From the NCBI GenBank assembly GCA_965277025.1, contig OZ255706.1, forward strand, positions 496,001 through 560,000: a stretch of 64,000 nucleotides of DNA, written 5' to 3'. Below, piece after piece: positions 46,046 to 55,779 of the stretch (position 1 is the first letter of the stretch; every line of letters begins with the position of its first letter). The position numbers were made by a program, and so were the translations under genes. The notes below the pieces were generated by a model. It saw nothing but the letters and a program-made list of their open reading frames with translations. It did no database searches and was not told where the DNA came from. The DNA is from Methylomarinum sp965277025 (GTDB lineage: Bacteria; Pseudomonadota; Gammaproteobacteria; Methylococcales; Methylomonadaceae).

Positions 46046-46744
46046 CAGCATATTATTGAATGCCGTGCCTAACTGGCCTATTTCATCGTTGGTGATAAAC
46101 TTGACCCTTTGCCGATAATCACCGGTTTTTTCAATATTCTGACTGGTGGAAACCAATTCCAGAATTGGGTCGGTGATCTGTTTGGCCACTCGTCCAGCAA
46201 ATCGTGAAATCAACCAAGCAACCACCGCCAAACCCAACAAGGCAATGGCCATTTCTTTCAACAACCGTTGATACATACTATCGAGGGAAACAATGAGGAT
46301 AATCTGGCCATATTCCTCATTATCTAAAATGATCGGTTTACATATCTGCATAAAACGAAGACTGATCCGCTCCGGCAAACACTTTTCCGTCAATTCCCTT
46401 GGCAATGAATCCAGAAGGTAATCCTTTTTGGTGTAAACAGCGAATGGTGCTGTTTTGTCTTTTTTAGTCAGCACTGCATAAACAATATTTTTATGCGCCT
46501 TTAGAGTCTGCAAAATATTTTTCGCATCGTTGGGATTTTCAAAAACCAAAGCGGGCGTAATCGCCAGTGTAGTTACCTCTGTCAAGGCATTGAGCTCATG
46601 ACGTAATGCCTGTTTGTTTGATATGACGGTATTGATCATCAAAACCCCGCCAGAAACCAGCAACATCAATAAAACACTCAAGCGAATGAGATATTTTAAT
46701 TTGTCTTTAATCGAGCGGTTCTGTAAATTTTTCATATTTATCAA
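46046..46744 (-). pseudogene. Hybrid histidine kinase fragment 1 (membrane sensor, HAMP)
   Basis: N terminus of the kinase. Two membrane helices (LKYLIRLSVLLMLLVSGGVLM and ALLGLAVVAWLISRF) enclose a periplasmic domain of about 120 residues like the CHASE8 domain of YfiN (ALRHELNALTEVTTLAI...NPNDAKNILQTLKAHKNIVYAVL). A HAMP domain follows (KQITDPILELVSTSQNI...DEIGQLGTAFNNML). The frame rejoins fragment 2 exactly (FNNMLEQIDSRNEE) after removing IS4 copy 3. It overlaps the yfiR-like gene by four bases, so it is translationally coupled. Confidence 0.85.
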
Positions 46745-47280
46745 TAATCCACAATCCTGGAAAGTTTCAGCAAACTCGAATTAATCACTATGTCAGCTTG
46801 TTTGATTCTTGCCAGATTAATCATGATCTGCATTTTTCCTTTATTCTGAACCAGTGCAACCATGCCGCCCATCTTCAAAAACGCCTCAGTTTCACCAATA
46901 GTCAAAGTCGCTTGTCCCTGTAATTCAGTTAACAGTACCGCTAAGCGGCTATTGTTGAGATCGGTTAAATACAATAGCTGACAGCGTTTTAGTTTAGTTA
47001 GACGGGAAAGCGCAATAATATTGATAACCTTTTCATTAACCTGTTTATTATTAATCTGTTGAAATGCCTGCTGAACAATATTGTTACCCAACACACAAAT
47101 ATTGAGCTTATCTTGTTCAGCCTGAAACGCCTGCTCCGGCCACTGGGTGAAACGCGCAATATTTAGCGTCAAAACGGCAAGCACCGTCTGTTTTTCAACC
47201 GAGCGCGCCCAGGAAAGTGTTACGCTGAAGATAAACAGACACACAATTCCGATCAACAGTGACCTGTTAATTGACCTCAT
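46741..47280 (-). CDS. YfiR-family periplasmic protein (DUF4154)
   Basis: 179 residues. Signal peptide MRSINRSLLIGIVCLFIFSVTLSWA. The DUF4154 pattern is clear: LAVLTLNIARFTQWPEQAF and, later, GETEAFLKMGGMVALVQNKGKMQIMINLARIKQADIVINSSLLKLSRIV. In YfiBNR systems YfiR holds the membrane sensor YfiN off from the periplasm. Here the downstream sensor is a hybrid kinase with a YfiN-type periplasmic domain, and a TonB receptor is upstream. Confidence 0.88.
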   Translation of the reverse strand: MRSINRSLLIGIVCLFIFSVTLSWARSVEKQTVLAVLTLNIARFTQWPEQAFQAEQDKLNICVLGNNIVQQAFQQINNKQVNEKVINIIALSRLTKLKRCQLLYLTDLNNSRLAVLLTELQGQATLTIGETEAFLKMGGMVALVQNKGKMQIMINLARIKQADIVINSSLLKLSRIVDY

Positions 47281-48659
47281 TCATTCAGTCCGTTAAAAAC
47301 GCCATGAAATCTTGCCATAGAAACTACGGTCAATTTCTGTAGGCTGCGTAAAGGATTCTTCACGATATTCCTGATGATGCTGCGCCAGCAAATTTTGTCC
47401 GACCATCGACAGTTCTATCCCGCTAACCGGTCGCCAGGCCATACGCACATCCATAGATATATACCCTTTAATAGTTTCTGTATCGAAAGAACCAATTGCG
47501 ATACTTTTATCGACATAGCGTAAAATAAGATCTAAATCGATATTTTTAGTGGGGGAAACAATGCTACGTAAAGAAACACGTTGCTGAGGACTGACCGCTG
47601 TATTGCTTTGAGCCAGGGCATCGTTGAAATCTGTTTTTAACAAGCTGTAATTGGCATCCCAACGCCAATAGCTCAACATTTGCCAGACGGTGGTGACTTC
47701 AAACCCATAAGTCTGAAGACTTCCTGGATTGCGTAACATATTCATTGACTTGATGCCGCCAAATGAAGGATCAAATACTGGAGTTTGTGGAACGGCTGCC
47801 CTCAAATTATCATAATGATTATAAAAAGCGGTGAAATCAAAAGATAATTGGTCAGTAAAGGTTGTACGATACCCCAGCTCATAGGTGATGACATCTTCAG
47901 CTTTAAAATTTTTGTTGCCTTGTGCATAAACGGCAATAGCCTGGGGGGATGAATTTGGAGGTATCACTCGAACTAGGATTGTAGCGTCGGTATCCGCTCT
48001 GGATGGTGTTCGCACTGCTCTGGAAACAGCTCCCCAAATTCGATGATTAGGATGAGGAATCCACATAAAACGCGCGGTAGGCTGAACCTCGAAACCACTG
48101 TAATCATTGTGCTCAAATTTAGAACCCAGCGTTAACCACAAAGTCTCTTCAATCAGAGTGATTTCATCCTGCAAGAACAAATTGACCAGCTGATCATTAC
48201 GACTGGCTGGATTCATGGCAACGAGATTATTGTTTGGATTTATTTTGAAATTATTATAGGAATACCGGTATCCTCCTCCCAAAACAACATCATTCCAGTC
48301 ATTAAGAGCGAAATGCTGTTGAAAATCAAGATCGAAGACATAGCGATCTTCTTGGTATAAATCTTCATCTCTTCGATAATAATCAAAAAGGGCTTGCAGA
48401 GTATAATCAGACCTTGATGAAAAGACATGTTGATGGCGCGCCAAAAGATTGCCGCCATAGGCATCGATGGTTTCATCAAAGTTCTTCTGGTAAGGTGGCG
48501 TTAATAAAAACTTGTTGGTGTATTGATTGATATTGCTGTGATAAACATCACCTTGCACGGTCAGGTTATCCCGCAGGGTCAGTTGAGAATCGAGCCGGAA
48601 TCCACCCTGAACCTTGTCCCAGTCATCACCCGCGCCGCCGCCGGATTTAAGGGTATTTT

Positions 48660-49881
48660 CTCTGTACATGACAAAAAATATTAAAAGCTGGCGTAGCTCG
48701 TTGAAATGTAATTAAATACCGCATTTTGTTTTAGCGAATATGAATAACGGGACATTACAAATCAATGAGCTGACCGTCATATTAACTGAGCACTTTCAAT
48801 GGAACAAGGCAAGAATCGTTTGTTTTGTGGGTATGTTAATTGCTTTGATGGCAGTTAGCACGGTCAATCTGGCCCAGCTCGCCGTATTCTTTCCCCGTCG
48901 GGCAAAAATTTCCTCACGATATCGACGGATGCAACGATTTTTCAGTGACCATTGGCTGGATTACAATGAAGTCGCTCATTTCATCATGAAACTGTTTGGT
49001 TTCACTGATCAGGATTACTATCTGACGTTAGACAGGACGAATTGGAAGTGGGGTAAAACCAATATTAATCTGCTGGTGCTTGCCGTGGTTTATCGGGGTG
49101 CCGCCATTCCGGTGTATTGGTTGCCTTTAAACAAGCGGGGCAACTCTAATACGAAGGAACGTATAGCGCTGATGAAACGCTTTATTGCGCAGTTTGGCCG
49201 ACATCACATCAAAGGTCTTTTGGCTGATCGGGAGTTTATTGGAGACGAATGGATGGGCTGGTTGTTTGAGCAAGAGATTCCCTTTTATATCCGTATTCGC
49301 AACAACGCCAGGACAACCAATGCCCAAGGCCAGCGAATACGCGTAGAGCGTTTGTTTTATGGGCTTAAGCCGGGTAGCACACGACACCTCTCAACAGCGC
49401 GCTATTTGGGAAATTGTTCAATTTATCTCAGTGGGTTACGGCTGAGTGATGGTGAGTTATTAATCATCGTCTGTCAGCATTTGAATCCTGATGCGATTAA
49501 AATTTATGGCTTGCGTTGGGAAATCGAAACGCTTTTCGGCGGTTTAAAAGGACGGGGATTCAAACTTGAGGAAACGCGTGTAGTCGGTTATCTTCGGATC
49601 AAAAAATTGTTAGTACTTCCCGTTATTGCTTTCTGTTGGTCACATAAAGCAGGCGAATGGAAACATGATTGCGAGTTACCAATAAAAACCAAAACACATC
49701 AGCGGCTCGCGCAAAGCCTGTTTCGATATGGATTAGATTGTATCCGCTCAACGTTGTTTAATGTCTTATCTCAATCAAAAAGGATGATTAGAAAAGTGAT
49801 TGCTCTTTTGCAACCCATACCTTTTGTCACTGGAATACATGAGACTCATTTGTCATAAGTTAATTTTTGTCATGTACAGAG
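48660..49881 (+). mobile_element. IS4-family insertion sequence, copy 4
   Basis: 1222 bp, ends CTCTGTACATGACA / TGTCATGTACAGAG, 9-bp duplication GGGTATTTT (48651-48659, 49882-49890). It lies inside the TonB receptor gene and is inverted relative to copy 3, so homologous recombination between the two would invert 46.0-48.7 kb. Confidence 0.95.
48740..49858 (+). CDS. IS4-family DDE transposase
   Basis: 372 residues, intact, YREK motif YGLRWEIETLFGGLK as in copy 1. Confidence 0.93.
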   Translation: MNNGTLQINELTVILTEHFQWNKARIVCFVGMLIALMAVSTVNLAQLAVFFPRRAKISSRYRRMQRFFSDHWLDYNEVAHFIMKLFGFTDQDYYLTLDRTNWKWGKTNINLLVLAVVYRGAAIPVYWLPLNKRGNSNTKERIALMKRFIAQFGRHHIKGLLADREFIGDEWMGWLFEQEIPFYIRIRNNARTTNAQGQRIRVERLFYGLKPGSTRHLSTARYLGNCSIYLSGLRLSDGELLIIVCQHLNPDAIKIYGLRWEIETLFGGLKGRGFKLEETRVVGYLRIKKLLVLPVIAFCWSHKAGEWKHDCELPIKTKTHQRLAQSLFRYGLDCIRSTLFNVLSQSKRMIRKVIALLQPIPFVTGIHETHLS

Positions 49882-50647
49882 GGGTATTTTCACCGCGTAT
49901 GAAACCTTTTACATAAGCTCTGCCAGTGGTATCTTCGTTTAATTGCCCGCCATAGCGAAATGCGCCAAAGCCCAGTTCTCTATTGCCGCCACCGGCGACC
50001 AGCAAGCCGCCTTGCGTATCCCGGGAATTTTTGGTGATAATATTGATTACGCCATTGACGGCATTAGCCCCCCACAATGTCGCTCCCGGCCCGCGAATCA
50101 CCTCGATCCGGTCAACATCTTCCAGCATGACATCCTGGTTTTCCCAGTACACCCCTGAAAACGAACGTGTATTAAGACTGCGACCATCAATCATGACCAA
50201 CAGTTTATTGGAGATACGACTATTGAACCCCCGGATGCTGACCGCCCATTTGTTACCATTTATTCGTGCAACATCTACACCAGGCGCCAGCCGTAATGCC
50301 TCTGGAACAGAGGTTGCACCAATGCGTTTGATATCTTCCTGGGTGATGACAAACACGGCAGCCGCTGAGTCATTTAAAGCCTGCGTTTTTTTGACACCGA
50401 GGTAACTTCAACATTTAGCAGATCCTCAATGCTTAGCTGGAATAAATCCTCCTGCTCTGCATGAGCAATCGTATTTAAGCCGCAATAAAACCCTATTGCG
50501 ACAAAAAGCCACCATTTCTTTTTCACCAGGTATTTCACAAAAATTTATATACATTGAACTTACTATCAAGTGTAGTTTAATTCTGGATTTTGTCCGCCAG
50601 AAAGTTGTTGTATATCAAGCGGCAGAATTGTCAGGAAGAAAGCTCGA

Positions 50648-51334
50648 TCAGATTCTTTTGAAGATCAAATCCCATACCCCATGACCAAGACGCAAGCCAC
50701 GTTTTTCAAACTTGGTCATGGGGCGGTATTCCGGACGGGGGCAGAATTGTTGGTCGGCGACCTGATTGACCACTTTGCAGCTGACAGAGAGAATTTTTAA
50801 CATTTCCTGGGCATAATGGCGCCAATCGGTGGCGGCGTGAAAATAACCACCGGACTGTAGTTTTTTTTCCAGCAATTCAACAAACGAAGGCCGAACGATA
50901 CGACGTTTGTGATGTTTACGTTTGTGCCAGGGATCGGGAAAAAACAAATGTACGCCGGCCAGACTTTCATCGGCGATTTTTTGTTCCAGAATTTCAATCG
51001 CATCGTGATGATAGATGCGGACATTATCGAGGTTTTTTTCCGCCAGCAAGCGCATTAAATGGCCAACGCCCGGTCTATGGACTTCGATGCCTAAATAATT
51101 ATATTCAGGGTTGTTTTCCGCCATTTTCGCCAGGCTTTCGCCATTGCCGAAACCGATTTCCACAATCAGAGGAGCTGTGCGAGTGAAGGCTTGCTCCAGC
51201 GCCAGCGGTTCAGCCGGGTCCAGACAATACCTATCCCAGTATTGTTCCAGCGCCAGTTTTTGACCGGCCGTCGCCCGCCCCTGACGACGGATGTAACTGC
51301 GAATGCGCCAGCGTTCGTTTGGCTGTCCGCTCAT
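50648..51334 (-). CDS. trmB: tRNA (guanine-N7)-methyltransferase
   Basis: SAM-dependent m7G46 methyltransferase, 228 residues. SAM motif I VEIGFGNGESLAKMA, IEVHRPGVGHLM, and the signature VHLFFPDPWHKRKHHKRR. N terminus RWRIRSYIRRQGR is typical of the proteobacterial enzyme. Lies three bases after the thiSG gene on the same strand. Confidence 0.95.
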   Translation of the reverse strand: MSGQPNERWRIRSYIRRQGRATAGQKLALEQYWDRYCLDPAEPLALEQAFTRTAPLIVEIGFGNGESLAKMAENNPEYNYLGIEVHRPGVGHLMRLLAEKNLDNVRIYHHDAIEILEQKIADESLAGVHLFFPDPWHKRKHHKRRIVRPSFVELLEKKLQSGGYFHAATDWRHYAQEMLKILSVSCKVVNQVADQQFCPRPEYRPMTKFEKRGLRLGHGVWDLIFKRI

Positions 51335-51337
51335 GGC

Positions 51338-52327
51338 TTACAAAAACAGGCCGTCGATCGGTGAAGAGGCGGATGCAAAGCGCTTTCTTGGCATCCGGCC
51401 GGCTAAAAAGGCCTCACGACCGGCTTCTATGCCTTTTTTCATCGCCGAGGCCATCAGAACGGGATTTTGCGCGGCGGCAATGGCGGTGTTCATCAACACA
51501 CCATCACAACCCAGCTCCATCGCAATCGCCGCATCAGAAGCGGTGCCGACGCCGGCATCGACCAGAATGGGCACATTGGCGTTTTCGACTATGGTCAAAA
51601 TATTGTACGGGTTGCGAATACCCAATCCGGAACCAATCGGCGCTGCCAGCGGCATTACCGCAACGCAGCCGATTTCTTCCAGCCGTTTTGCGGCAATCGG
51701 ATCGTCATTGGTATAAACCATCACATCAAAACCGTCTTTAACCAATAACTCCGCCGCCACATAGGTTTCCGCTACATCGGGGAACAGGGTTTTCTGATCG
51801 GCCAATACTTCCAGCTTGACCAGCTTGTGTCCACCCAATAGTTCTCTGGCCAAACGGCAGGTTCTGACCGCATCTTCAGCGCTAAAACAACCGGCGGTAT
51901 TGGGCAGAATGGTGTATTTATCCGGTGAAATAACATCGAGCAGATTTGGCTCGTCTTTGTTCTGACCGATATTGGTACGCCGAATCGCGACAGTGACAAT
52001 CTCGGCGCCACTGGCCTCGATAGCCTGACGGGTTTCTTCCATGTCCTTGTACTTGCCGGTGCCGACCAGCAAGCGCGAATGATACTGTTTACCAGCCAAG
52101 GTAAAACTGTCATCTTGCCCGCCACCAATGGCCTGGACGATTTCTAACCGATCATTGTCTTGCAAGGATTGGTGTTCATATTGACCATACGGAATAATCT
52201 CCTTGTTTAATTCAACAGCAATCCTTTTACCTGTCAAGTTCATCTCATTGATGACATCCGCCACGGTGGTCCCATCTGTAAATTCTTTTATATCGCCATT
52301 GACCGTTATTTTCATCTCTTTACTCAT
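51338..52327 (-). CDS. thiG: ThiS-ThiG fusion: sulfur carrier protein plus thiazole synthase
   Basis: 329 residues. Residues 1-70 are ThiS (MKITVNGDIKEFTDGTTVADVI to LEIVQAIGGG); without a stop the chain continues into ThiG (DDSFTLAGKQYHSRLLVGTGKYKD...TIGSGLGIRNPYNI-like GSGLGIRNPYN, VPILVDAGVGTASDAAIAMELGCDGVLMN). The catalytic lysine region is ETRQAIEASGAEIVTVAIRR. ThiS normally needs a free C-terminal Gly-Gly thiocarboxylate, so the fused GGG is chemically puzzling. Start ATG 52327 or 52315; neither has a strong ribosome-binding site. Confidence 0.93.
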   Translation of the reverse strand: MSKEMKITVNGDIKEFTDGTTVADVINEMNLTGKRIAVELNKEIIPYGQYEHQSLQDNDRLEIVQAIGGGQDDSFTLAGKQYHSRLLVGTGKYKDMEETRQAIEASGAEIVTVAIRRTNIGQNKDEPNLLDVISPDKYTILPNTAGCFSAEDAVRTCRLARELLGGHKLVKLEVLADQKTLFPDVAETYVAAELLVKDGFDVMVYTNDDPIAAKRLEEIGCVAVMPLAAPIGSGLGIRNPYNILTIVENANVPILVDAGVGTASDAAIAMELGCDGVLMNTAIAAAQNPVLMASAMKKGIEAGREAFLAGRMPRKRFASASSPIDGLFL

Positions 52328-52364
52328 ACTCGTTAAATCAATCGAATGTCTTGAATACAGTGAT

Positions 52365-53435
52365 TCATGCCTGAACCATACGCCGTTTACGAACACTTTC
52401 GGCCATTTTATTCAATAAGCTCTCTGAATCATCCCAGCCCAGACAGGCATCGGTAATACTTTGGCCATAATTAAGTGGTTGGCCTTCAACCAAATCCTGA
52501 CGCCCGGCCTGTAAATGACTTTCCACCATAATGCCAATAATGCGCTGATCGCCTCCTGCAATTTGTTCGCCCACATCGTCAGCCACCACCATTTGCCGTT
52601 GAAACTGCTTCAAACTGTTAGCGTGACTGAAATCAATCATAATATTGGCTTTAAGGCCAGCTTGCTCCATCCCTTCGGCAACTTTTTCCACATTGACGGC
52701 ATCATAATTCGGCGCATCGTTGCCGCCGCGCAGAATGATATGCGCATCTTCATTGCCGCGGGTTGAAAAAATAGCCGTGCGGCCTTCTTTGGTGACGGAC
52801 AGAAAATGATGCGGACTCATCGCCGCATTGATCGCGTCGATGGCAATCTTGAACGAACCATCGGTGGCGTTTTTAAAACCAACCGTGCAGGACAACCCCG
52901 AGGCCAGTTCACGATGCACCTGGCTTTCAGTGGTTCGGGCGCCAATCGCCCCCCAGGCAATCAAATCCGAGACATATTGTGGCGTAATCAAATCCAGATA
53001 TTCCGTGGCCGCCGGTACGCCGATATTGTTGATATCCAGTAAAACTTTTCGGGCGATTCTTAGCCCTTTATTGATATTGAATGTTGAATTCAGGTCCGGG
53101 TCGTTAATCAAACCTTTCCAGCCAACTGTGGTGCGCGGCTTTTCAAAATAAACCCGCATGATAATCAGCAGCTCGTCTTTCAATTCGGTCTTGATCGCTT
53201 TGAGTTTTTCGGCATATTCCAATGCCGCAACCGGATCATGAATGGAACAAGGCCCGACGACGACCAGCAACCTGTCATCCTCACCGCTGAGAATTTTGTG
53301 TGCTTCGGCGCGAGCGTCAATGACTGTCTGCACTGCATCGTCGGTAATGGGTAATTCCTGATGCACCTTTAAGGGTGTCACAACTTCCTGCATGTTGACG
53401 ATTCTTAAATCATCAATATTGTATTGACTGGACAT
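52365..53435 (-). CDS. aroG: 3-deoxy-7-phosphoheptulonate synthase (class I)
   Basis: First enzyme of the shikimate pathway, condensing PEP and erythrose 4-phosphate. 356 residues. Seen: LLVVVGPCSIHDPVAALEYA, RVYFEKPRTTVGWKGLINDP, GARTTESQVHRELASGLS, and KANIMIDFSHANSLKQFQRQ with metal-binding residues. Which feedback type (Phe, Tyr or Trp) cannot be told from this reading. It precedes thiSG and trmB on the same strand. Confidence 0.94.
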   Translation of the reverse strand: MSSQYNIDDLRIVNMQEVVTPLKVHQELPITDDAVQTVIDARAEAHKILSGEDDRLLVVVGPCSIHDPVAALEYAEKLKAIKTELKDELLIIMRVYFEKPRTTVGWKGLINDPDLNSTFNINKGLRIARKVLLDINNIGVPAATEYLDLITPQYVSDLIAWGAIGARTTESQVHRELASGLSCTVGFKNATDGSFKIAIDAINAAMSPHHFLSVTKEGRTAIFSTRGNEDAHIILRGGNDAPNYDAVNVEKVAEGMEQAGLKANIMIDFSHANSLKQFQRQMVVADDVGEQIAGGDQRIIGIMVESHLQAGRQDLVEGQPLNYGQSITDACLGWDDSESLLNKMAESVRKRRMVQA

Positions 53436-53683
53436 GTTTTATAGCTTGTAGAATGGAGTTAACTGGAAGATAAGCCGGTTGCTGGAGTAATACCGCATTT
53501 ATTTAATATGAATACTGCTGAACATCAAAATGACAATATCGATAAAGTACTAACACAGAGCAAACTACCGGATACCAAACTTGTCTATTTTACATGTTTT
53601 AGTGAAAAAATGTTGTTTTAAAGCTGAAACTTGTCTATAAAAGGGCTTTCTTGAATCAATTTGTCTTGTTTAACTCATTCTAT

Positions 53684-54457
53684 ATGCCTGTCAACAAAAA
53701 TCACTGCTTTTACCTTGCATTGAGCGGAATACTACTTGCCGTTCAGCCGCTGTCTGCCAACCCGCTATCTCAAGCGATTCAAACTGAAACAGCGACCGTT
53801 TCAGCTTCAGCAAAATCGCAACAAAAAATCAATCGGCTCAATGACAAAACGCAACAAATGCTGAATCGCTATCGGGCTGCATTACACCAGACTAAAACGC
53901 TGAAAACCTATAACCAGTATTTACAGGACATGTTGAAATCCCAACAGCAGGAATTGCAATCCATGCAAGAGCAATTGCAAAATATTGATACCACCCAGCA
54001 GGAAATTGTGCCACTGATTTTAAGAATGCTGCAAAGTCTGGAGCAATTTGTGATATTGGACATGCCTTTTCTGCCGGAAGAACGTCAACAACGTATAAAC
54101 CGTCTGAAAGAAATGGTAAAACGGGCCGATGTCACCAATGCAGAAAAATACCGCCGCATTCTGGAAGCCTACCAAATTGAAAATGATTATGGCAAAACCA
54201 TTGAAGCCTACCGGGGCGACCTGGAAATGAATGGCAACACCCGTTCTGTCAACTATTTACGTCTCGGCCGGGTAGCACTGTATTATCAACTGCTGGATGG
54301 CAGTGAAACCGGTTTCTGGAACAAAGAACAAAAACAATGGCAAATCCTTGATGAAGACTACCGCAGCCAAGTGAACAAAGGCCTGCGTATTGCCCGCAAG
54401 CAAATGGCGCCAGACTTGTTAACCCTGCCTGTTCCAGTAGCGGAGGCAGCCCAATGA
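53684..54457 (+). CDS. DUF3450 periplasmic protein of TonB2-type system
   Basis: 257 residues from ATG 53684 (MPVNKNHCFYLALSGILLAVQPLSA signal peptide). Then a long coiled coil (QQKINRLNDKTQQMLNRYRAAL...QELQSMQEQLQNI) and the DUF3450 C-terminal part LPEERQQRINRLKEMVKRADV...NGNTRSVNYLRLGRVALYYQ. In Vibrio TonB2 clusters a DUF3450 gene precedes ttpC. Overlaps the next gene by four bases. Confidence 0.87.
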   Translation: MPVNKNHCFYLALSGILLAVQPLSANPLSQAIQTETATVSASAKSQQKINRLNDKTQQMLNRYRAALHQTKTLKTYNQYLQDMLKSQQQELQSMQEQLQNIDTTQQEIVPLILRMLQSLEQFVILDMPFLPEERQQRINRLKEMVKRADVTNAEKYRRILEAYQIENDYGKTIEAYRGDLEMNGNTRSVNYLRLGRVALYYQLLDGSETGFWNKEQKQWQILDEDYRSQVNKGLRIARKQMAPDLLTLPVPVAEAAQ

Positions 54458-55779
54458 GACTGTTCAGTTTAATTTTATTGAGTTTGATGACCTCTTTCAT
54501 CCGGGCCGAACATCTGGATCTGGATCAACTGCTCCGGGAAGTCAAACGCGAACATCAGGCGGAAGCAAAAATTGATCGTCAGCGGGAGGCAAAATTTTTA
54601 GCCGAAAAAAATCAGCAACAACAAATCCTGCAAGCAGCGATTAGCCGTTTGAACCATCAGAAAGCCTTGAGTGAACAATTAAAATCACAATTACAGGAAA
54701 ATGAAAAAAAACTGGCGGAACTGGAAGAGCAACTCAACGAACGTAGCGGAGAGCTTGGTGAGTTGTTTGGCGTTGCCCGCCAGGCAGCCGGTGTTCTGGC
54801 GGTCGATTTGGCCAACTCCATTGTCTCGGCACAAATCCCAGGCCGCACAGAACGATTGAAACAACTGGCGGACAATAAATCATTACCTACCATTGCTCAA
54901 CTGGAAGAACTCTGGTTTCTGCTCCAGCAGGAAATGACCGAGTCCGGTAAAGTGGTTTATTTTGACAGCACCATACAGACTGCTACAGGTGAAACTCGTC
55001 CAGCCAAGGTTTATCGTGTCGGTGTATTCAATGTGCTGGCTGATGGTCGTTATTTACAATATGACAGTGACATCCAACGCTTGTTTGAACTGGTCAGACA
55101 GCCCGGTGATCGTTATCTGCAGCTGGTGGAAAACTTTATCCAGGCCGAACAAGGGCCTGTACCGCTGGGAGTTGACCCAACTCGTGGCGTTATTTTAAGC
55201 ATGCTGGTGCAAACCCCAAATGCATTTGAACGTATCGATCAAGGCGGGATAATTGGTTATATCATTCTAGCCTTGGGCGCTTTTGGCCTGGTCTATGCAA
55301 TCTATCGTCTGATTGTATTGTTTTTGGTGGGTCAAAAAATGCAAACTCAACTCGATAGCCCAGAAGCCCATGATGACAACCCTCTTGGTAGAGTGTTATT
55401 AGCAGCCGAACAAAACGCCCAAGAAGATGTCGAAACACTGGAACTGATTTTAGATGAAGCCATTGTCCAGGAAGCCCCCAAGCTGGAAAAAGGCTTATCA
55501 TTGATCAAGCTATTAGCAGCGGTTGCGCCTTTATTGGGCTTGTTAGGTACGGTGACCGGTATGATTGCCACTTTTCAATCTATCAGCCTGTTTGGCACTG
55601 GCGACCCTAAATTGATGGCCAGCGGTATTTCACAAGCCCTGGTCACCACCATGCTGGGTTTATGTGTCGCGATTCCGTTATTGTTTTTGCACAGCCTGAT
55701 GGTTGCCCGCAGCCGGGTACTGGTTCAAATTCTGGATGAACAGAGTGCCGGTATTATTACCCGCAGGTTAGGCAAATAA
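54454..55779 (+). CDS. TtpC-like MotA/TolQ/ExbB proton channel protein
   Basis: 441 residues. Signal-like start MRLFSLILLSLMTSFIRA, a periplasmic coiled coil (about 20-120), a soluble middle domain, a membrane helix IIGYIILALGAFGLVYAIYRLIV near 265, and a TolQ/ExbB-like C-terminal part with LIKLLAAVAPLLGLLGTVTGMIATFQSI and ALVTTMLGLCVAIPLLFLHSLM. This is the TtpC architecture that energises TonB2. Confidence 0.9.
   Translation: MRLFSLILLSLMTSFIRAEHLDLDQLLREVKREHQAEAKIDRQREAKFLAEKNQQQQILQAAISRLNHQKALSEQLKSQLQENEKKLAELEEQLNERSGELGELFGVARQAAGVLAVDLANSIVSAQIPGRTERLKQLADNKSLPTIAQLEELWFLLQQEMTESGKVVYFDSTIQTATGETRPAKVYRVGVFNVLADGRYLQYDSDIQRLFELVRQPGDRYLQLVENFIQAEQGPVPLGVDPTRGVILSMLVQTPNAFERIDQGGIIGYIILALGAFGLVYAIYRLIVLFLVGQKMQTQLDSPEAHDDNPLGRVLLAAEQNAQEDVETLELILDEAIVQEAPKLEKGLSLIKLLAAVAPLLGLLGTVTGMIATFQSISLFGTGDPKLMASGISQALVTTMLGLCVAIPLLFLHSLMVARSRVLVQILDEQSAGIITRRLGK

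Larger units (their letters stand above)
47293..50526 (-). pseudogene. TonB-dependent receptor, split by IS4 copy 4 and frameshifted near the N terminus
   Basis: Start GTG 50526 (or 50538) gives signal peptide VKKKWWLFVAIGFYCGL and a mature start LSIEDLLNVEVTSVSKK. A T7 tract (coding A7) at 50386-50392 then shifts the frame; one extra A would give KKTQALNDSAAAVFVITQED, joining the plug domain ITQEDIKRIGATSVPEALRLAPGVDVARI. The plug ends at GENT, where the IS (48660-49881) enters. The barrel resumes in frame at LKSGGGAGDDWDKVQGGF and ends ...REESFTQPTEIDRSFYGKISWRF with the terminal aromatic residue. Typical partner of a YfiR gene. Confidence 0.85.
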
